A stretch of 7,514 nucleotides of DNA from an uncultured Clostridia bacterium. Its GTDB lineage: Bacteria > Bacillota > Clostridia > Christensenellales > UBA1242. Under the pieces are notes generated by a model that worked only from the letters and a program-made list of their open reading frames with translations, did not search any database and had not been told where the DNA came from. Numbering within the stretch: position 1 is the first letter of the stretch; every line of letters begins with the position of its first letter. A program made the translations under genes and the position numbers. The DNA is taken from NCBI GenBank assembly GCA_904397185.1, contig CAJFOL010000088.1:1-7514 (forward strand), read 5' to 3'. Positions 1-5,917 of the stretch are shown here, piece by piece.

Positions 1-31
1 ATGAGATGGGTGTGTGAAGCACACAAATTCG
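1..31. repeat. Terminal repeat copy 1, with small hairpin
   Basis: Positions 5-31 are identical, over 27 bases, to 7488-7514 at the other end of the window. Over 31 bases (1-31 against 7484-7514) there is one mismatch, at position 4. The repeat contains a perfect 6-bp stem TGTGTG (11-16) / CACACA (20-25) with loop AAG and ends AAATTCG. In one frame it reads Met-Gly-Val-stop (TGA at 15-17), as it does in the other copy. It may be a dispersed extragenic repeat at which the assembly broke. Nothing in it codes for a recognisable product. Confidence 0.7.
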
Positions 32-41
32 CTAGAATTTA

Positions 42-67
42 TAAAATTTTATGCAAATAAAATTTTA
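42..67. repeat. AT-only hairpin with GCAA loop upstream of rsfS
   Basis: Positions 42-52 (TAAAATTTTAT) and 57-67 (ATAAAATTTTA) are perfect reverse complements, giving an 11-bp stem closed by GCAA, a GNRA-type tetraloop. It lies 34 bases before the rsfS start. It has no T-tract after it, so it is not a standard terminator for + transcripts. It could be a 5'-leader structure of rsfS or simply a palindrome in AT-rich spacer DNA. I see no convincing promoter between it and rsfS. Confidence 0.5.
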
Positions 68-101
68 ACATCACATAGTTTATATTAAGCGAGGCTTAAA
101 C

Positions 102-434
102 ATGGATGAGAGAATAATTAATTTATATGAATATTTTGCTAGTAAAAAATGTAAAGACATTGCAGTTTATGAGATTAAAAATGGAAGTGATAGCCAGTAT
201 ATTTTTGTTATAACCAATACAAGTGTAGCATTAAATAAAAAATTCGCTCAAATGGTTATGAGTGATATGGAATTGGAAATCTTCCCAGAGGGATATCATA
301 AAGGCGAGTGGATAGTCTTTGATTTTGGTCAAATTATTATTCATTCATTTATTCCAAGTGTAAGAGAAAAGTATAGTTTAGACAAACTTTATCATTCCAA
401 AAAAATTGCAATTAATAAACAAAACAAAAAATAA
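102..434 (+). CDS. rsfS: Ribosome silencing factor RsfS (YbeB/Iojap family)
   Basis: This 110-residue protein matches the RsfS/Iojap family in length and layout. The family binds ribosomal protein L14 (uL14) on the large subunit and blocks joining with the small subunit, lowering translation when nutrients are short. The diagnostic stretch is at residues about 68-96, where GEWIVFDFGQIIIHSF leads into a VREKYSLDKLY segment, the equivalent of the family's W-x-L-x-D-x-G-x-x-V-H-x-F and REfY-x-LE-x-LW motifs. The C-terminus is a lysine-rich tail. The ATG has GAGG at 91-94, 7 bases upstream. In many Firmicutes rsfS follows nadD and yqeK; those genes, if present, lie beyond the left edge. The first 101 bases show no coding region I can recognise. 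Confidence 0.9.
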   Translation: MDERIINLYEYFASKKCKDIAVYEIKNGSDSQYIFVITNTSVALNKKFAQMVMSDMELEIFPEGYHKGEWIVFDFGQIIIHSFIPSVREKYSLDKLYHSKKIAINKQNKK

Positions 435-457
435 AGCAAAATTGTTTTGTTTTTTTT
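433..457 (+). terminator. Weak AT-rich terminator after rsfS
   Basis: Positions 433-441 (AAAGCAAAA) pair with 445-453 (TTTTGTTTT) around a TTG loop, with one G-T pair in the stem. The T-run continues to 457. The structure starts inside the rsfS stop codon. An alternative pairing uses 418-425 with 444-451. The stem is A/T-dominated, so termination may be partial. Confidence 0.4.
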
Positions 458-469
458 ATTTTCTATGAT
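442..469 (+). promoter_or_regulatory. Candidate promoter for the ywlE-rpiB-gapA unit
   Basis: TATGAT at 464-469 is a good -10 hexamer. TTGTTT at 442-447 is a moderate -35, with a 16-base spacer. It would start transcription near 476, just before the AGGAG at 484-488. In DNA this AT-rich such matches are common, so the call rests mainly on position: it lies between the rsfS terminator and the first gene of the block. Confidence 0.3.
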
Positions 470-492
470 AAACTTATATTGTTAGGAGTGAT

Positions 493-915
493 ATGATAAA
501 AATTTGCTTTGTATGTACAGGCAACACTTGTCGGTCTATTATGGCTGAAAGGCTTATGAAAAAAGTTTTAAAAGACCGAAAAATAGAAGGTATAAAAGTT
601 GCATCAAGGGGATTGTCCGCTACTGGTGAGAATATCAGTGAAAATACAAAAATTGTTCTAAAGGAATATAGAGCGACCTATGCTAATAGAAAATCTATAA
701 AACTCGGAAAAATTGACAAAAATACTTTATATATCACGATGACCGCCAATCAAAAGCAGGCAATAAAATCCAAAAATGTTATATCATTCAAAGAACTTAT
801 AGGCTTTGATATCTTAGACCCTTATGGGCAAGACCTAGAAGTCTACAGAAAATCAGCAAAAGAAATTTTAAGTGGTATAAATATTTTAATAGAAAAAATG
901 GAGTTATGGAGATAA
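493..915 (+). CDS. ywlE: Low-molecular-weight phosphatase, likely protein-arginine phosphatase (YwlE-like)
   Basis: This 140-residue protein has the low-molecular-weight phosphatase fold. The P-loop near the N-terminus is CTGNTCRS, with catalytic Cys8, Arg14 and Ser15, and the general-acid Asp109 lies in the late DPYG motif, followed by the usual YRKSAKEI helix. Thr12 in the loop corresponds to Thr11 of B. subtilis YwlE, the residue that favours phosphoarginine over phosphotyrosine; tyrosine phosphatases usually have Ile or Leu there. YwlE removes phosphate placed on arginine by the kinase McsB and so spares proteins from ClpCP. Ile16 replaces the common Pro after CRS. AGGAG (484-488) lies 4 bases before the ATG. 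The gene is 3 bases upstream of rpiB, the same order as ywlE-ywlF in B. subtilis. Substrate specificity is inferred, and a tyrosine phosphatase cannot be excluded. Confidence 0.85.
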   Translation: MIKICFVCTGNTCRSIMAERLMKKVLKDRKIEGIKVASRGLSATGENISENTKIVLKEYRATYANRKSIKLGKIDKNTLYITMTANQKQAIKSKNVISFKELIGFDILDPYGQDLEVYRKSAKEILSGINILIEKMELWR

Positions 916-918
916 GTT

Positions 919-1341
919 ATGATTATTTTAGCAAGTGACCATGCAGGTTTTTTACTTAAAGAAGAAATAAAAAAGTTCTTTAATAGAGAAAACATAATTG
1001 TCATTGATGTAGGGTGCTATTCAAGAGAACAACCTGACGATTATCCAGATTTTGCAAAAGCCGCGAATGTTAAGGTTGCAGAAGATTCAAAGAATGTTGG
1101 AATCTATATCTGCGGAACTGGTATAGGTATGAGTATTGTTGCAAATCGTAATCCTAAAATTAGAGCCGCTTTGTGCATGAATGAAAACTATGCTTCTCTT
1201 GCAAGGAGGCATAACGATGCGAATGTTTTGTGTCTATCTGGACGTTATACTTCGCCTAAAAAAGCGATTAAAATAGTCAAAGTCTTTTTGACAACCGATT
1301 TTGAAGGCGGAAGACATGCAAGACGAGTAAAGAAATATTGA
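919..1341 (+). CDS. rpiB: Ribose-5-phosphate isomerase B
   Basis: This 140-residue RpiB/LacA/LacB family protein interconverts ribose 5-phosphate and ribulose 5-phosphate in the non-oxidative pentose phosphate pathway. The family motifs are all present: SDHAG (6-10), DYPDFA (41-46), the active-site loop CGTGIGMSIVANR (65-77) with catalytic Cys65 and Thr67, RRHNDANVLCLSGR (96-109) with His98, and FEGGRHARRV near the C-terminus. Length is normal and the protein looks complete. RpiB is favoured over the galactose-6-phosphate isomerase subunits LacA/LacB because it is a single gene with the full catalytic set and no tagatose pathway neighbours. GGAG (908-911) lies inside the end of the upstream phosphatase gene, 7 bases before the ATG, so the two genes are probably translationally coupled. 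Confidence 0.92.
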   Translation: MIILASDHAGFLLKEEIKKFFNRENIIVIDVGCYSREQPDDYPDFAKAANVKVAEDSKNVGIYICGTGIGMSIVANRNPKIRAALCMNENYASLARRHNDANVLCLSGRYTSPKKAIKIVKVFLTTDFEGGRHARRVKKY

Positions 1342-1345
1342 GGTG
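1340..1345 (+). promoter_or_regulatory. Ribosome binding site that decides the start at 1349
   Basis: GAGGTG overlaps the rpiB stop codon (1339-1341). It places the Shine-Dalgarno core 5 bases from the ATG at 1349. The alternative GTG at 1343 would lie inside this site and have no binding site of its own, so the ATG is preferred. Confidence 0.6.
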
Positions 1346-1348
1346 AGT

Positions 1349-2179
1349 ATGCTAAATGTTGTAGTCCCTATTGTAAATAATTCTAAAAGGTATGTTAAAT
1401 TATTGACAAGTTTGAGTAATGTCAATGGTGTCAATGTCTTTGTTGGCTATGTTACAAGTCAAAAAAATGACCTTCTATCTGTTGAAGGCAACAATTTTAA
1501 TTTTATTGAGTTTAAGGATGGCTCTCATAGAGAAGAAATAATCAATTCTTTACAAAAGTATCTAGGCGAGGGAGCAATTTTGATATTAAGAAAATCTATT
1601 ACCGTGAATGAATTTAATTCTTTTGCAAATACTAAAAGAGATATCGTAACTTGCAGACGGACATTAACTAAAATTCAATCTTTTTTCATGGGATTGTGGC
1701 AAAAAATTTTAAAATTATGCCTTGGAGTTAAACTCTATGATGGCGACACATCAGCCATATACTTTGGGGATGACATTTCTTCTGTGGTGCTTAACTCTTC
1801 AAATTTGAGTTATAACTCAAGAGTTAATAGATGGAAAGGAGTGGACCAAGATACCACTGTAGTTGAAGGGGATAAGGTTAAGGCAGACAAGGACACAAAA
1901 ACAAATATTAACAGTATGATCATATCACTTATAGCACTGCTAATAGGTGTGGTGGTCACCACTATAGTAAGTATTTATGCAACCGTTAATATAATAGTAG
2001 GGCTACTACTTTTCTGCTTAGACGTTATCTGCTTAAGTGTGATTTTAATTTTTGCAATTATGACTATTTTTAACAATATTGTCGGCAAAAAGCAATACGG
2101 CTATGCAGTAGAAGTCATGGATGAAGAAGACGAACAAATAAAAATTGGGAATAATGAAATGGAGGGAGAAAATGAATAA
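1349..2179 (+). CDS. Divergent glycosyltransferase-2-like protein with two C-terminal membrane helices
   Basis: This is a predicted 276-residue membrane protein. The N-terminus (LNVVVPIVNNSKRYVKLL) resembles the first strand and helix of family-2 glycosyltransferases. A later segment (residues about 97-148: DIVTCRRT, a QKILKLCLGVKLYDGDTS stretch, then a short strand) resembles the C-terminal half of GtrB/dolichyl-phosphate-mannose-synthase-type domains. Helices at about 187-209 and 213-241 match the usual two-helix tail of such enzymes. The central nucleotide-sugar region is short and I see no DxD metal-binding motif, so it may be inactive or reassigned. A highly acidic tail follows the helices. 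A polar linker (about 160-186) separates domain and helices. An upstream GTG at 1343 would add two residues. The 3' end overlaps gapA by 8 bases. The family call is tentative; that it is a real membrane-anchored gene in this operon is much surer. Confidence 0.5.
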   Translation: MLNVVVPIVNNSKRYVKLLTSLSNVNGVNVFVGYVTSQKNDLLSVEGNNFNFIEFKDGSHREEIINSLQKYLGEGAILILRKSITVNEFNSFANTKRDIVTCRRTLTKIQSFFMGLWQKILKLCLGVKLYDGDTSAIYFGDDISSVVLNSSNLSYNSRVNRWKGVDQDTTVVEGDKVKADKDTKTNINSMIISLIALLIGVVVTTIVSIYATVNIIVGLLLFCLDVICLSVILIFAIMTIFNNIVGKKQYGYAVEVMDEEDEQIKIGNNEMEGENE

Positions 2180-3173
2180 AGTAAAAATTGGAATAAATGG
2201 TTTTGGAAGAATTGGAAGATTGGTTCTTAGGGTTTGTGCTAATCGTGATGATGTGGAAGTTGTCGCTGTAAACGACCCATTCATTGACCTAGAATACAGC
2301 AAATATATGTTCACTCATGACACAATTCATGGGAAATTTGATGGTACCTGCTATGTCAAAGACAATAAACTTGTTGTAAATGACGAAGAAATTACCTTTT
2401 ACGGAGAGAAAGAGCCATCGCTTATCCCATGGGGTAAACATAATGTCGATGTTGTTATTGAAGCAACTGGCAAGTTTACAAAATATGAAGATGCAGTTAA
2501 ACATATTGATGCAGGGGCAAAAAAGGTTATAGTTTCTGCACCTGGCAAGAATATGCCAATGTTTGTGATGGGAGTAAATCATAAAGAATACAAAAAGGAT
2601 ATGCTTGTTGTGTCCAATGCCTCTTGTACCACAAACTGTTTGGCACCACTTGTAAAAGTTATAAACGACAACTTTGGAATAGAAGAAGGGCTGATGACAA
2701 CTGTACATTCTATCACGGCAACACAACTCACCGTCGATGGACCTTCCAAAAAAGATTGGAGAGGTGGCCGTGCTGCATCATATAATATAATACCATCATC
2801 TACAGGTGCAGCGAAGGCTGTAGGCGAGGTTATACCATCCTTAAAGGGCAAACTGACTGGTATGAGTTTTAGAGTACCAACAATAAATGTCTCAGTTGTT
2901 GACTTAACTGCAAGACTTAAAAAGCCTACAAGGTATGAAGAGATAGTTGAAGCAATAAAAAAGGCTTCTGATGGAGAGATGAAAGGGATACTTGGCTGGA
3001 CTGACGAAGATGTAGTATCTTCAGATTTTATTGGAGATGCGAGAACTTCAATTTTTGACGTAAAAGCAGGCATTATGATTAGCCCAACTTTTGTAAAACT
3101 TGTTTCCTGGTATGACAATGAGTGGGGCTACTCAAATAAAACTGTTGACCTCGCTTGTCATATATGTAAATAG
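2172..3173 (+). CDS. gapA: Glyceraldehyde-3-phosphate dehydrogenase (type I)
   Basis: This 333-residue enzyme makes 1,3-bisphosphoglycerate from glyceraldehyde 3-phosphate with NAD+ and phosphate in glycolysis. The Rossmann motif GINGFGRIGR is at 7-16. Asp35 follows the second strand (AVNDPF), as in NAD-specific forms. The signature SNASCTTNCLAP contains catalytic Cys152, and His179 is in TTVHSITATQ. Arg234 lies in the phosphate site, and WYDNEWGYSN is near the C-terminus. The NDPFIDLEY stretch and the S-loop TVDGPSKKDWRGGR resemble eukaryotic and E. coli GapA rather than the usual Gram-positive form. The start at 2172 is chosen because GGAGG (2161-2165) lies 6 bases upstream and MNKVKIGING matches the family N-terminus; a longer frame from 2145 adds nine residues without support. 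It overlaps the previous gene by 8 bases. No pgk or tpiA follows. Confidence 0.96.
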   Translation: MNKVKIGINGFGRIGRLVLRVCANRDDVEVVAVNDPFIDLEYSKYMFTHDTIHGKFDGTCYVKDNKLVVNDEEITFYGEKEPSLIPWGKHNVDVVIEATGKFTKYEDAVKHIDAGAKKVIVSAPGKNMPMFVMGVNHKEYKKDMLVVSNASCTTNCLAPLVKVINDNFGIEEGLMTTVHSITATQLTVDGPSKKDWRGGRAASYNIIPSSTGAAKAVGEVIPSLKGKLTGMSFRVPTINVSVVDLTARLKKPTRYEEIVEAIKKASDGEMKGILGWTDEDVVSSDFIGDARTSIFDVKAGIMISPTFVKLVSWYDNEWGYSNKTVDLACHICK

Positions 3174-3181
3174 GGAGATAT

Positions 3182-3505
3182 ATGGAAGATTATAAAGAAC
3201 CGACCAAAAAGTCAGAACCAAGAAAAGAAAAAAGCAGATTGTCATTTAATTTCACTTCCATACTTTCACTTATCGCATTTATAGGTATAGGTTGTATTTC
3301 CATATCATTACTTTTAACATTAATATTTGAACATGACAGCACCTTATCAAATGCCTTTAGTGCAGTCGGGCAAGTTATTGCTTATATTTTGTGTATAATT
3401 CTTGCTTTTTCATGGGTAAAATCTCGAGGCAAATCTATCCCATGGATAGTTTGTTATGTAGTTTTTGTTGTGACAATTGTGGTGCTATTTATTTTAACTA
3501 TTTAG
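3182..3505 (+). CDS. Small three-helix membrane protein, function unknown
   Basis: This 107-residue protein is not one I recognise. It has a charged, lysine-rich N-terminus (residues 1-20), probably cytoplasmic, then three predicted membrane helices at about 24-49, 59-78 and 86-106, ending almost at the last helix. There is no signal-peptide cleavage site or catalytic motif. The ribosome binding site GGGAG (3173-3177) overlaps the last base of the gapA stop, with 4 bases to the ATG, so it is translated as part of the gapA transcript. It is followed 4 bases later by a second small membrane gene, and the two may act together. The clear binding site and continuous frame make it a real gene. Confidence 0.7.
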   Translation: MEDYKEPTKKSEPRKEKSRLSFNFTSILSLIAFIGIGCISISLLLTLIFEHDSTLSNAFSAVGQVIAYILCIILAFSWVKSRGKSIPWIVCYVVFVVTIVVLFILTI

Positions 3506-3509
3506 TATT

Positions 3510-3881
3510 ATGAGAAATATTCTTATTACATTAGGACTTCTTATTTTAATCATTTTATTTGCTTCTCTCCAATCATTTTGGGGAGGGCTAGTTTATTTTG
3601 CGCTAAGTTTTCTGATAATTTTGTGTATTTATTGGCTTGTAATATTCATTTTACAGTACATAAATGATTATTACAAAACCTTTGATGAGGACTTTAGATT
3701 GTATTGCAATAAACTAATAAATTCCACCACGGTTACAACTCAGGAATTAAATGATAACATTGATTTTTATAAGAAAAAGTATAAAAAGTATATAATAAGA
3801 GATAAAATTGTAGATATCGCTAAAATGCTGGTTGCTTTATCAATTATTGTGAGTTGTATAATAGGTATGGTTAAGATATAA
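3510..3881 (+). CDS. Small membrane protein, function unknown, coupled to the preceding gene
   Basis: This 123-residue protein is not one I recognise. Hydrophobic segments lie at about 4-20, 24-49 and 102-119. A hydrophilic, probably cytoplasmic stretch (50-101) rich in Tyr, Lys and Asp, including YKKKYKKY, separates the second and third. The ATG is 4 bases after the stop of the previous gene. I see no Shine-Dalgarno sequence before it, only AT-rich bases, so translation probably depends on ribosomes reinitiating after the upstream gene. It is the last gene of the ywlE-gapA block and is followed by a hairpin terminator. No known domain is evident. Confidence 0.65.
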   Translation: MRNILITLGLLILIILFASLQSFWGGLVYFALSFLIILCIYWLVIFILQYINDYYKTFDEDFRLYCNKLINSTTVTTQELNDNIDFYKKKYKKYIIRDKIVDIAKMLVALSIIVSCIIGMVKI

Positions 3882-3914
3882 TTCGCTATTATTCACTAAA
3901 GTATTTATAAAAAA

Positions 3915-3940
3915 CAACTAATTTTTAGTTGATTATTTTT
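3915..3940 (+). terminator. Terminator of the ywlE-rpiB-gapA block
   Basis: CAACTAA (3915-3921) and TTAGTTG (3925-3931) form a perfect 7-bp stem with a TTT loop, followed by a T-rich run to 3940. It sits 33 bases after the last gene of the block. The T-run is interrupted by two A residues, so read-through towards tig is possible. Confidence 0.6.
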
Positions 3941-3957
3941 ATATAATGTGGTATTAT
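3929..3957 (+). promoter_or_regulatory. Promoter for the tig-clpP-clpX block
   Basis: TTGATT (3929-3934) and TATTAT (3952-3957) are separated by 17 bases. A TG one base before the -10 (3949-3950) makes it an extended -10 promoter for the housekeeping sigma factor. Transcription would start near 3964, giving a leader of about 42 bases. The -35 overlaps the right arm of the preceding terminator. TATAAT at 3942-3947 is an alternative -10 but has no good -35. I see no CtsR tandem heptads or CIRCE palindrome here. Confidence 0.6.
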
Positions 3958-4005
3958 TTAAAGGCAAGAAAATAAACAAAATCTAAACAAAGGAGTATAC
4001 AATTT

Positions 4006-5280
4006 ATGTACAAATATGAGAAAAAAGACAAAAAGGGTGTTTTAACCATCAATATCTCAAGCGAAGAATGGGAAAATGCCGTAGAAAAATCTTATGAAGA
4101 AAACAAAGGAAAATTCAATATCCAAGGTTTCAGAAAAGGAAAGGCTCCAAGAAAGGTTATAGAGCAAAACTACGGAGATACTGTTTTCTTCGATGATGCA
4201 TTTGACCATGCGGTTTCAGAAGAGTATAGCAAATTCTTGAGTGAAAATACAAATGTTATTCCAGTGGAACAACCTCGTGTTACTGACAACAAATTTACAG
4301 CCGACAAAGGACTTGAAGTTGTTTTGGAGTTCGAACTTATGCCAGAATTTGAACTCCCATCATTTAAGGGATTAAAGGCAAAAAAGGCTGCAGTCAATGT
4401 TTCTGACGAGCAAATTAATGCAGAACTTGAGAGCGAAAGACAATCACATGCTAGATATGTCGAAGAAGACAAAACTGCAGAGAATGGAGATTTCGCTGTA
4501 ATTGACTTTACTGGTTATGTTGATGATGTGAAATTCGATGGCGGAGAGGCTAAAGATTATAGACTTGAACTAGGCTCTCATACTTTTATTGAAGGCTTTG
4601 AAGACCAAATTGTAGGGATGAAGAAAGGGGAAGAAAAAGATGTCAAAGTTACTTTCCCAGAAAATTATCCTGCTGAAAACTTAAAAGGAAAACCTGCAGT
4701 ATTTAAAGTTACATTAAAAAAGGTTGAAAAGAAAGAACTCCCTGAAATAGATGACAAGTATATTTCTGATACAACCGAATTTGAAACTGTAGAAGAATAC
4801 AAGAGATCAATAAAGGAAAATCTTACAAAACTCGAGGATGAACGTGCAGAAAGAGACTATGAAGTCGCTCTTCTTGATGAAATTGCTGAACTTAGTCATA
4901 TAGAAGTTCCACAATCCATGGTAGAACATGAAGTTCATCACATGGTGGAAGATTTCGAGCATAGATTATCTCATCAAGGTATGACACTTCAAAATTACCT
5001 TGAATATGTTGGAAAGACTCTGGACGAGTTTAAGAAAGATAGAGAAAGCGATGCTGAAAAAAATATAAAGACAAGACTTGTTCTTCAAAAGATTATTTCT
5101 GAAAATAAAATCACTGCTACAAGCGAGGAACTAGATAAAAATATTGAAGAGTATGCACTGAGATATAACATGACCTTAGATGATTTTAAAAAAGCAATGT
5201 CTCCAAATGATTATGCATACTTCGAAAATAACGTTATTATGACAAAAGTTTTGGATTTAATTAAAGAACAAAGTAAATAA
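4006..5280 (+). CDS. tig: Trigger factor, ribosome-associated chaperone
   Basis: This 424-residue protein is full length for trigger factor, which binds the ribosome beside the exit tunnel at L23 and shields nascent chains. Three domains are visible. The N-terminal ribosome-binding domain (about 1-115) carries the signature loop GFRKGKAPR (41-49). The FKBP-type peptidyl-prolyl isomerase domain (about 155-245) includes DFAVIDFTGYVDD, an LELGSHTFIEGFEDQIVGM stretch and FPENYP. The helical C-terminal chaperone domain spans about 250-424. AAAGGAG (3989-3995) lies 10 bases before the ATG. The gene leads a block with clpP and clpX, the common bacterial order, which puts nascent-chain folding and regulated degradation under shared control. 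The protein is highly charged and cytoplasmic. Nothing is truncated. Confidence 0.96.
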   Translation: MYKYEKKDKKGVLTINISSEEWENAVEKSYEENKGKFNIQGFRKGKAPRKVIEQNYGDTVFFDDAFDHAVSEEYSKFLSENTNVIPVEQPRVTDNKFTADKGLEVVLEFELMPEFELPSFKGLKAKKAAVNVSDEQINAELESERQSHARYVEEDKTAENGDFAVIDFTGYVDDVKFDGGEAKDYRLELGSHTFIEGFEDQIVGMKKGEEKDVKVTFPENYPAENLKGKPAVFKVTLKKVEKKELPEIDDKYISDTTEFETVEEYKRSIKENLTKLEDERAERDYEVALLDEIAELSHIEVPQSMVEHEVHHMVEDFEHRLSHQGMTLQNYLEYVGKTLDEFKKDRESDAEKNIKTRLVLQKIISENKITATSEELDKNIEEYALRYNMTLDDFKKAMSPNDYAYFENNVIMTKVLDLIKEQSK

Positions 5281-5285
5281 TTTTT

Positions 5286-5302
5286 TATAATAGGTGTATA
5301 AT
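5286..5302 (+). promoter_or_regulatory. Possible internal promoter for clpP
   Basis: The 37-base tig-clpP gap contains two TATAATA copies, starting at 5286 and 5297, 11 bases apart. Either could be a -10. No good -35 stands at the right distance from either, although TTAAAG (5261-5266) is 19 bases before the first. Treat it as a weak candidate; clpP can also be read from the tig promoter. Confidence 0.25.
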
Positions 5303-5317
5303 AAAGGGGGATAAATT

Positions 5318-5917
5318 ATGTTAATTCCAATGGTAGTTGACCAAACTGGTAACAGCGAAAGGTCATACGATATATACTCAAGATTACTTGAAGACCGTAT
5401 CATCTTCTTAAATGGTGAGATTGACGACAATGTTGCAAATATTGTTGTCGCTCAATTAATCTACCTAGAAGGCAAAAACCCAAATAAAGATATTTTCATA
5501 TACATTAATAGCCCTGGCGGAAGTGTTTCGGCTGGACTTGCGATATACGATACGATGAAGTATATTAAATGTGATGTCTCTACAATCTGTGTTGGAAGAG
5601 CAGCATCAATGGGTGCTTTCTTGCTTGCTGGTGGAACAAAGGGCAAACGATTTGCTCTGCCAAACAGCGAGATTATGATTCACCAGCCACTAGGTGGGGC
5701 TCAAGGGCAGGTTAGTGATATTCAAATTCAAGCAAATCACATTCAATATATAAAAGACCAAATGAATCATATGCTTAGTGAGAACACAGGAAAACCACTA
5801 GAGATAGTTGAAAAAGACACTGATAGAGATAATTATATGACAGCACAGGAGGCAAAAGATTACGGAATTATAGATGAAATTTTCGTATCCAGAAAGAAAC
5901 AAAACAAGGAGGCTTAA
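5318..5917 (+). CDS. clpP: ATP-dependent Clp protease proteolytic subunit ClpP
   Basis: This 199-residue serine peptidase (family S14) forms the two-ring, 14-subunit chamber that degrades proteins fed to it by Clp ATPases. The catalytic triad is Ser97 (GRAASMGAFLLA), His122 (MIHQPLGG) and Asp171 (TDRDNYM), matching the mature E. coli numbering. The N-terminus MLIPMVVDQT aligns with the mature start of E. coli ClpP, so there is essentially no propeptide, as in B. subtilis. The oxyanion glycine region NSPGGSVSAG is at 64-73. AAAGGGGG (5303-5310) lies 7 bases before the ATG. The stop overlaps the clpX start as TAATG. ClpX is the obvious partner; a ClpC-type partner may also exist elsewhere in the genome. 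Confidence 0.97.
   Translation: MLIPMVVDQTGNSERSYDIYSRLLEDRIIFLNGEIDDNVANIVVAQLIYLEGKNPNKDIFIYINSPGGSVSAGLAIYDTMKYIKCDVSTICVGRAASMGAFLLAGGTKGKRFALPNSEIMIHQPLGGAQGQVSDIQIQANHIQYIKDQMNHMLSENTGKPLEIVEKDTDRDNYMTAQEAKDYGIIDEIFVSRKKQNKEA

Noticed and set aside
1..60. Tail of an upstream gene reading through to TAA at 58-60, or a short peptide starting at the ATG at 1.
   Set aside because: The product is short, unrecognised and made largely from the repeat. Other frames are also open for similar lengths, so none can be chosen.
327..333. GGTCAAA, a CtsR operator half-site.
   Set aside because: It is a single copy without the second heptad and lies inside the conserved part of rsfS, away from any promoter. 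No tandem site or CIRCE palindrome was seen before tig or clpP.
2145..2171. A nine-residue N-terminal extension of GAPDH.
   Set aside because: The start at 2172 has a well-placed GGAGG and gives the family's normal N-terminus, whereas the extension would overlap the previous gene without a binding site of its own.
2579..3118. A 179-codon open frame on the minus strand opposite gapA.
   Set aside because: It lies wholly within the strongly supported gapA gene, has no family similarity that I can see, and is a typical antisense shadow of a conserved gene.
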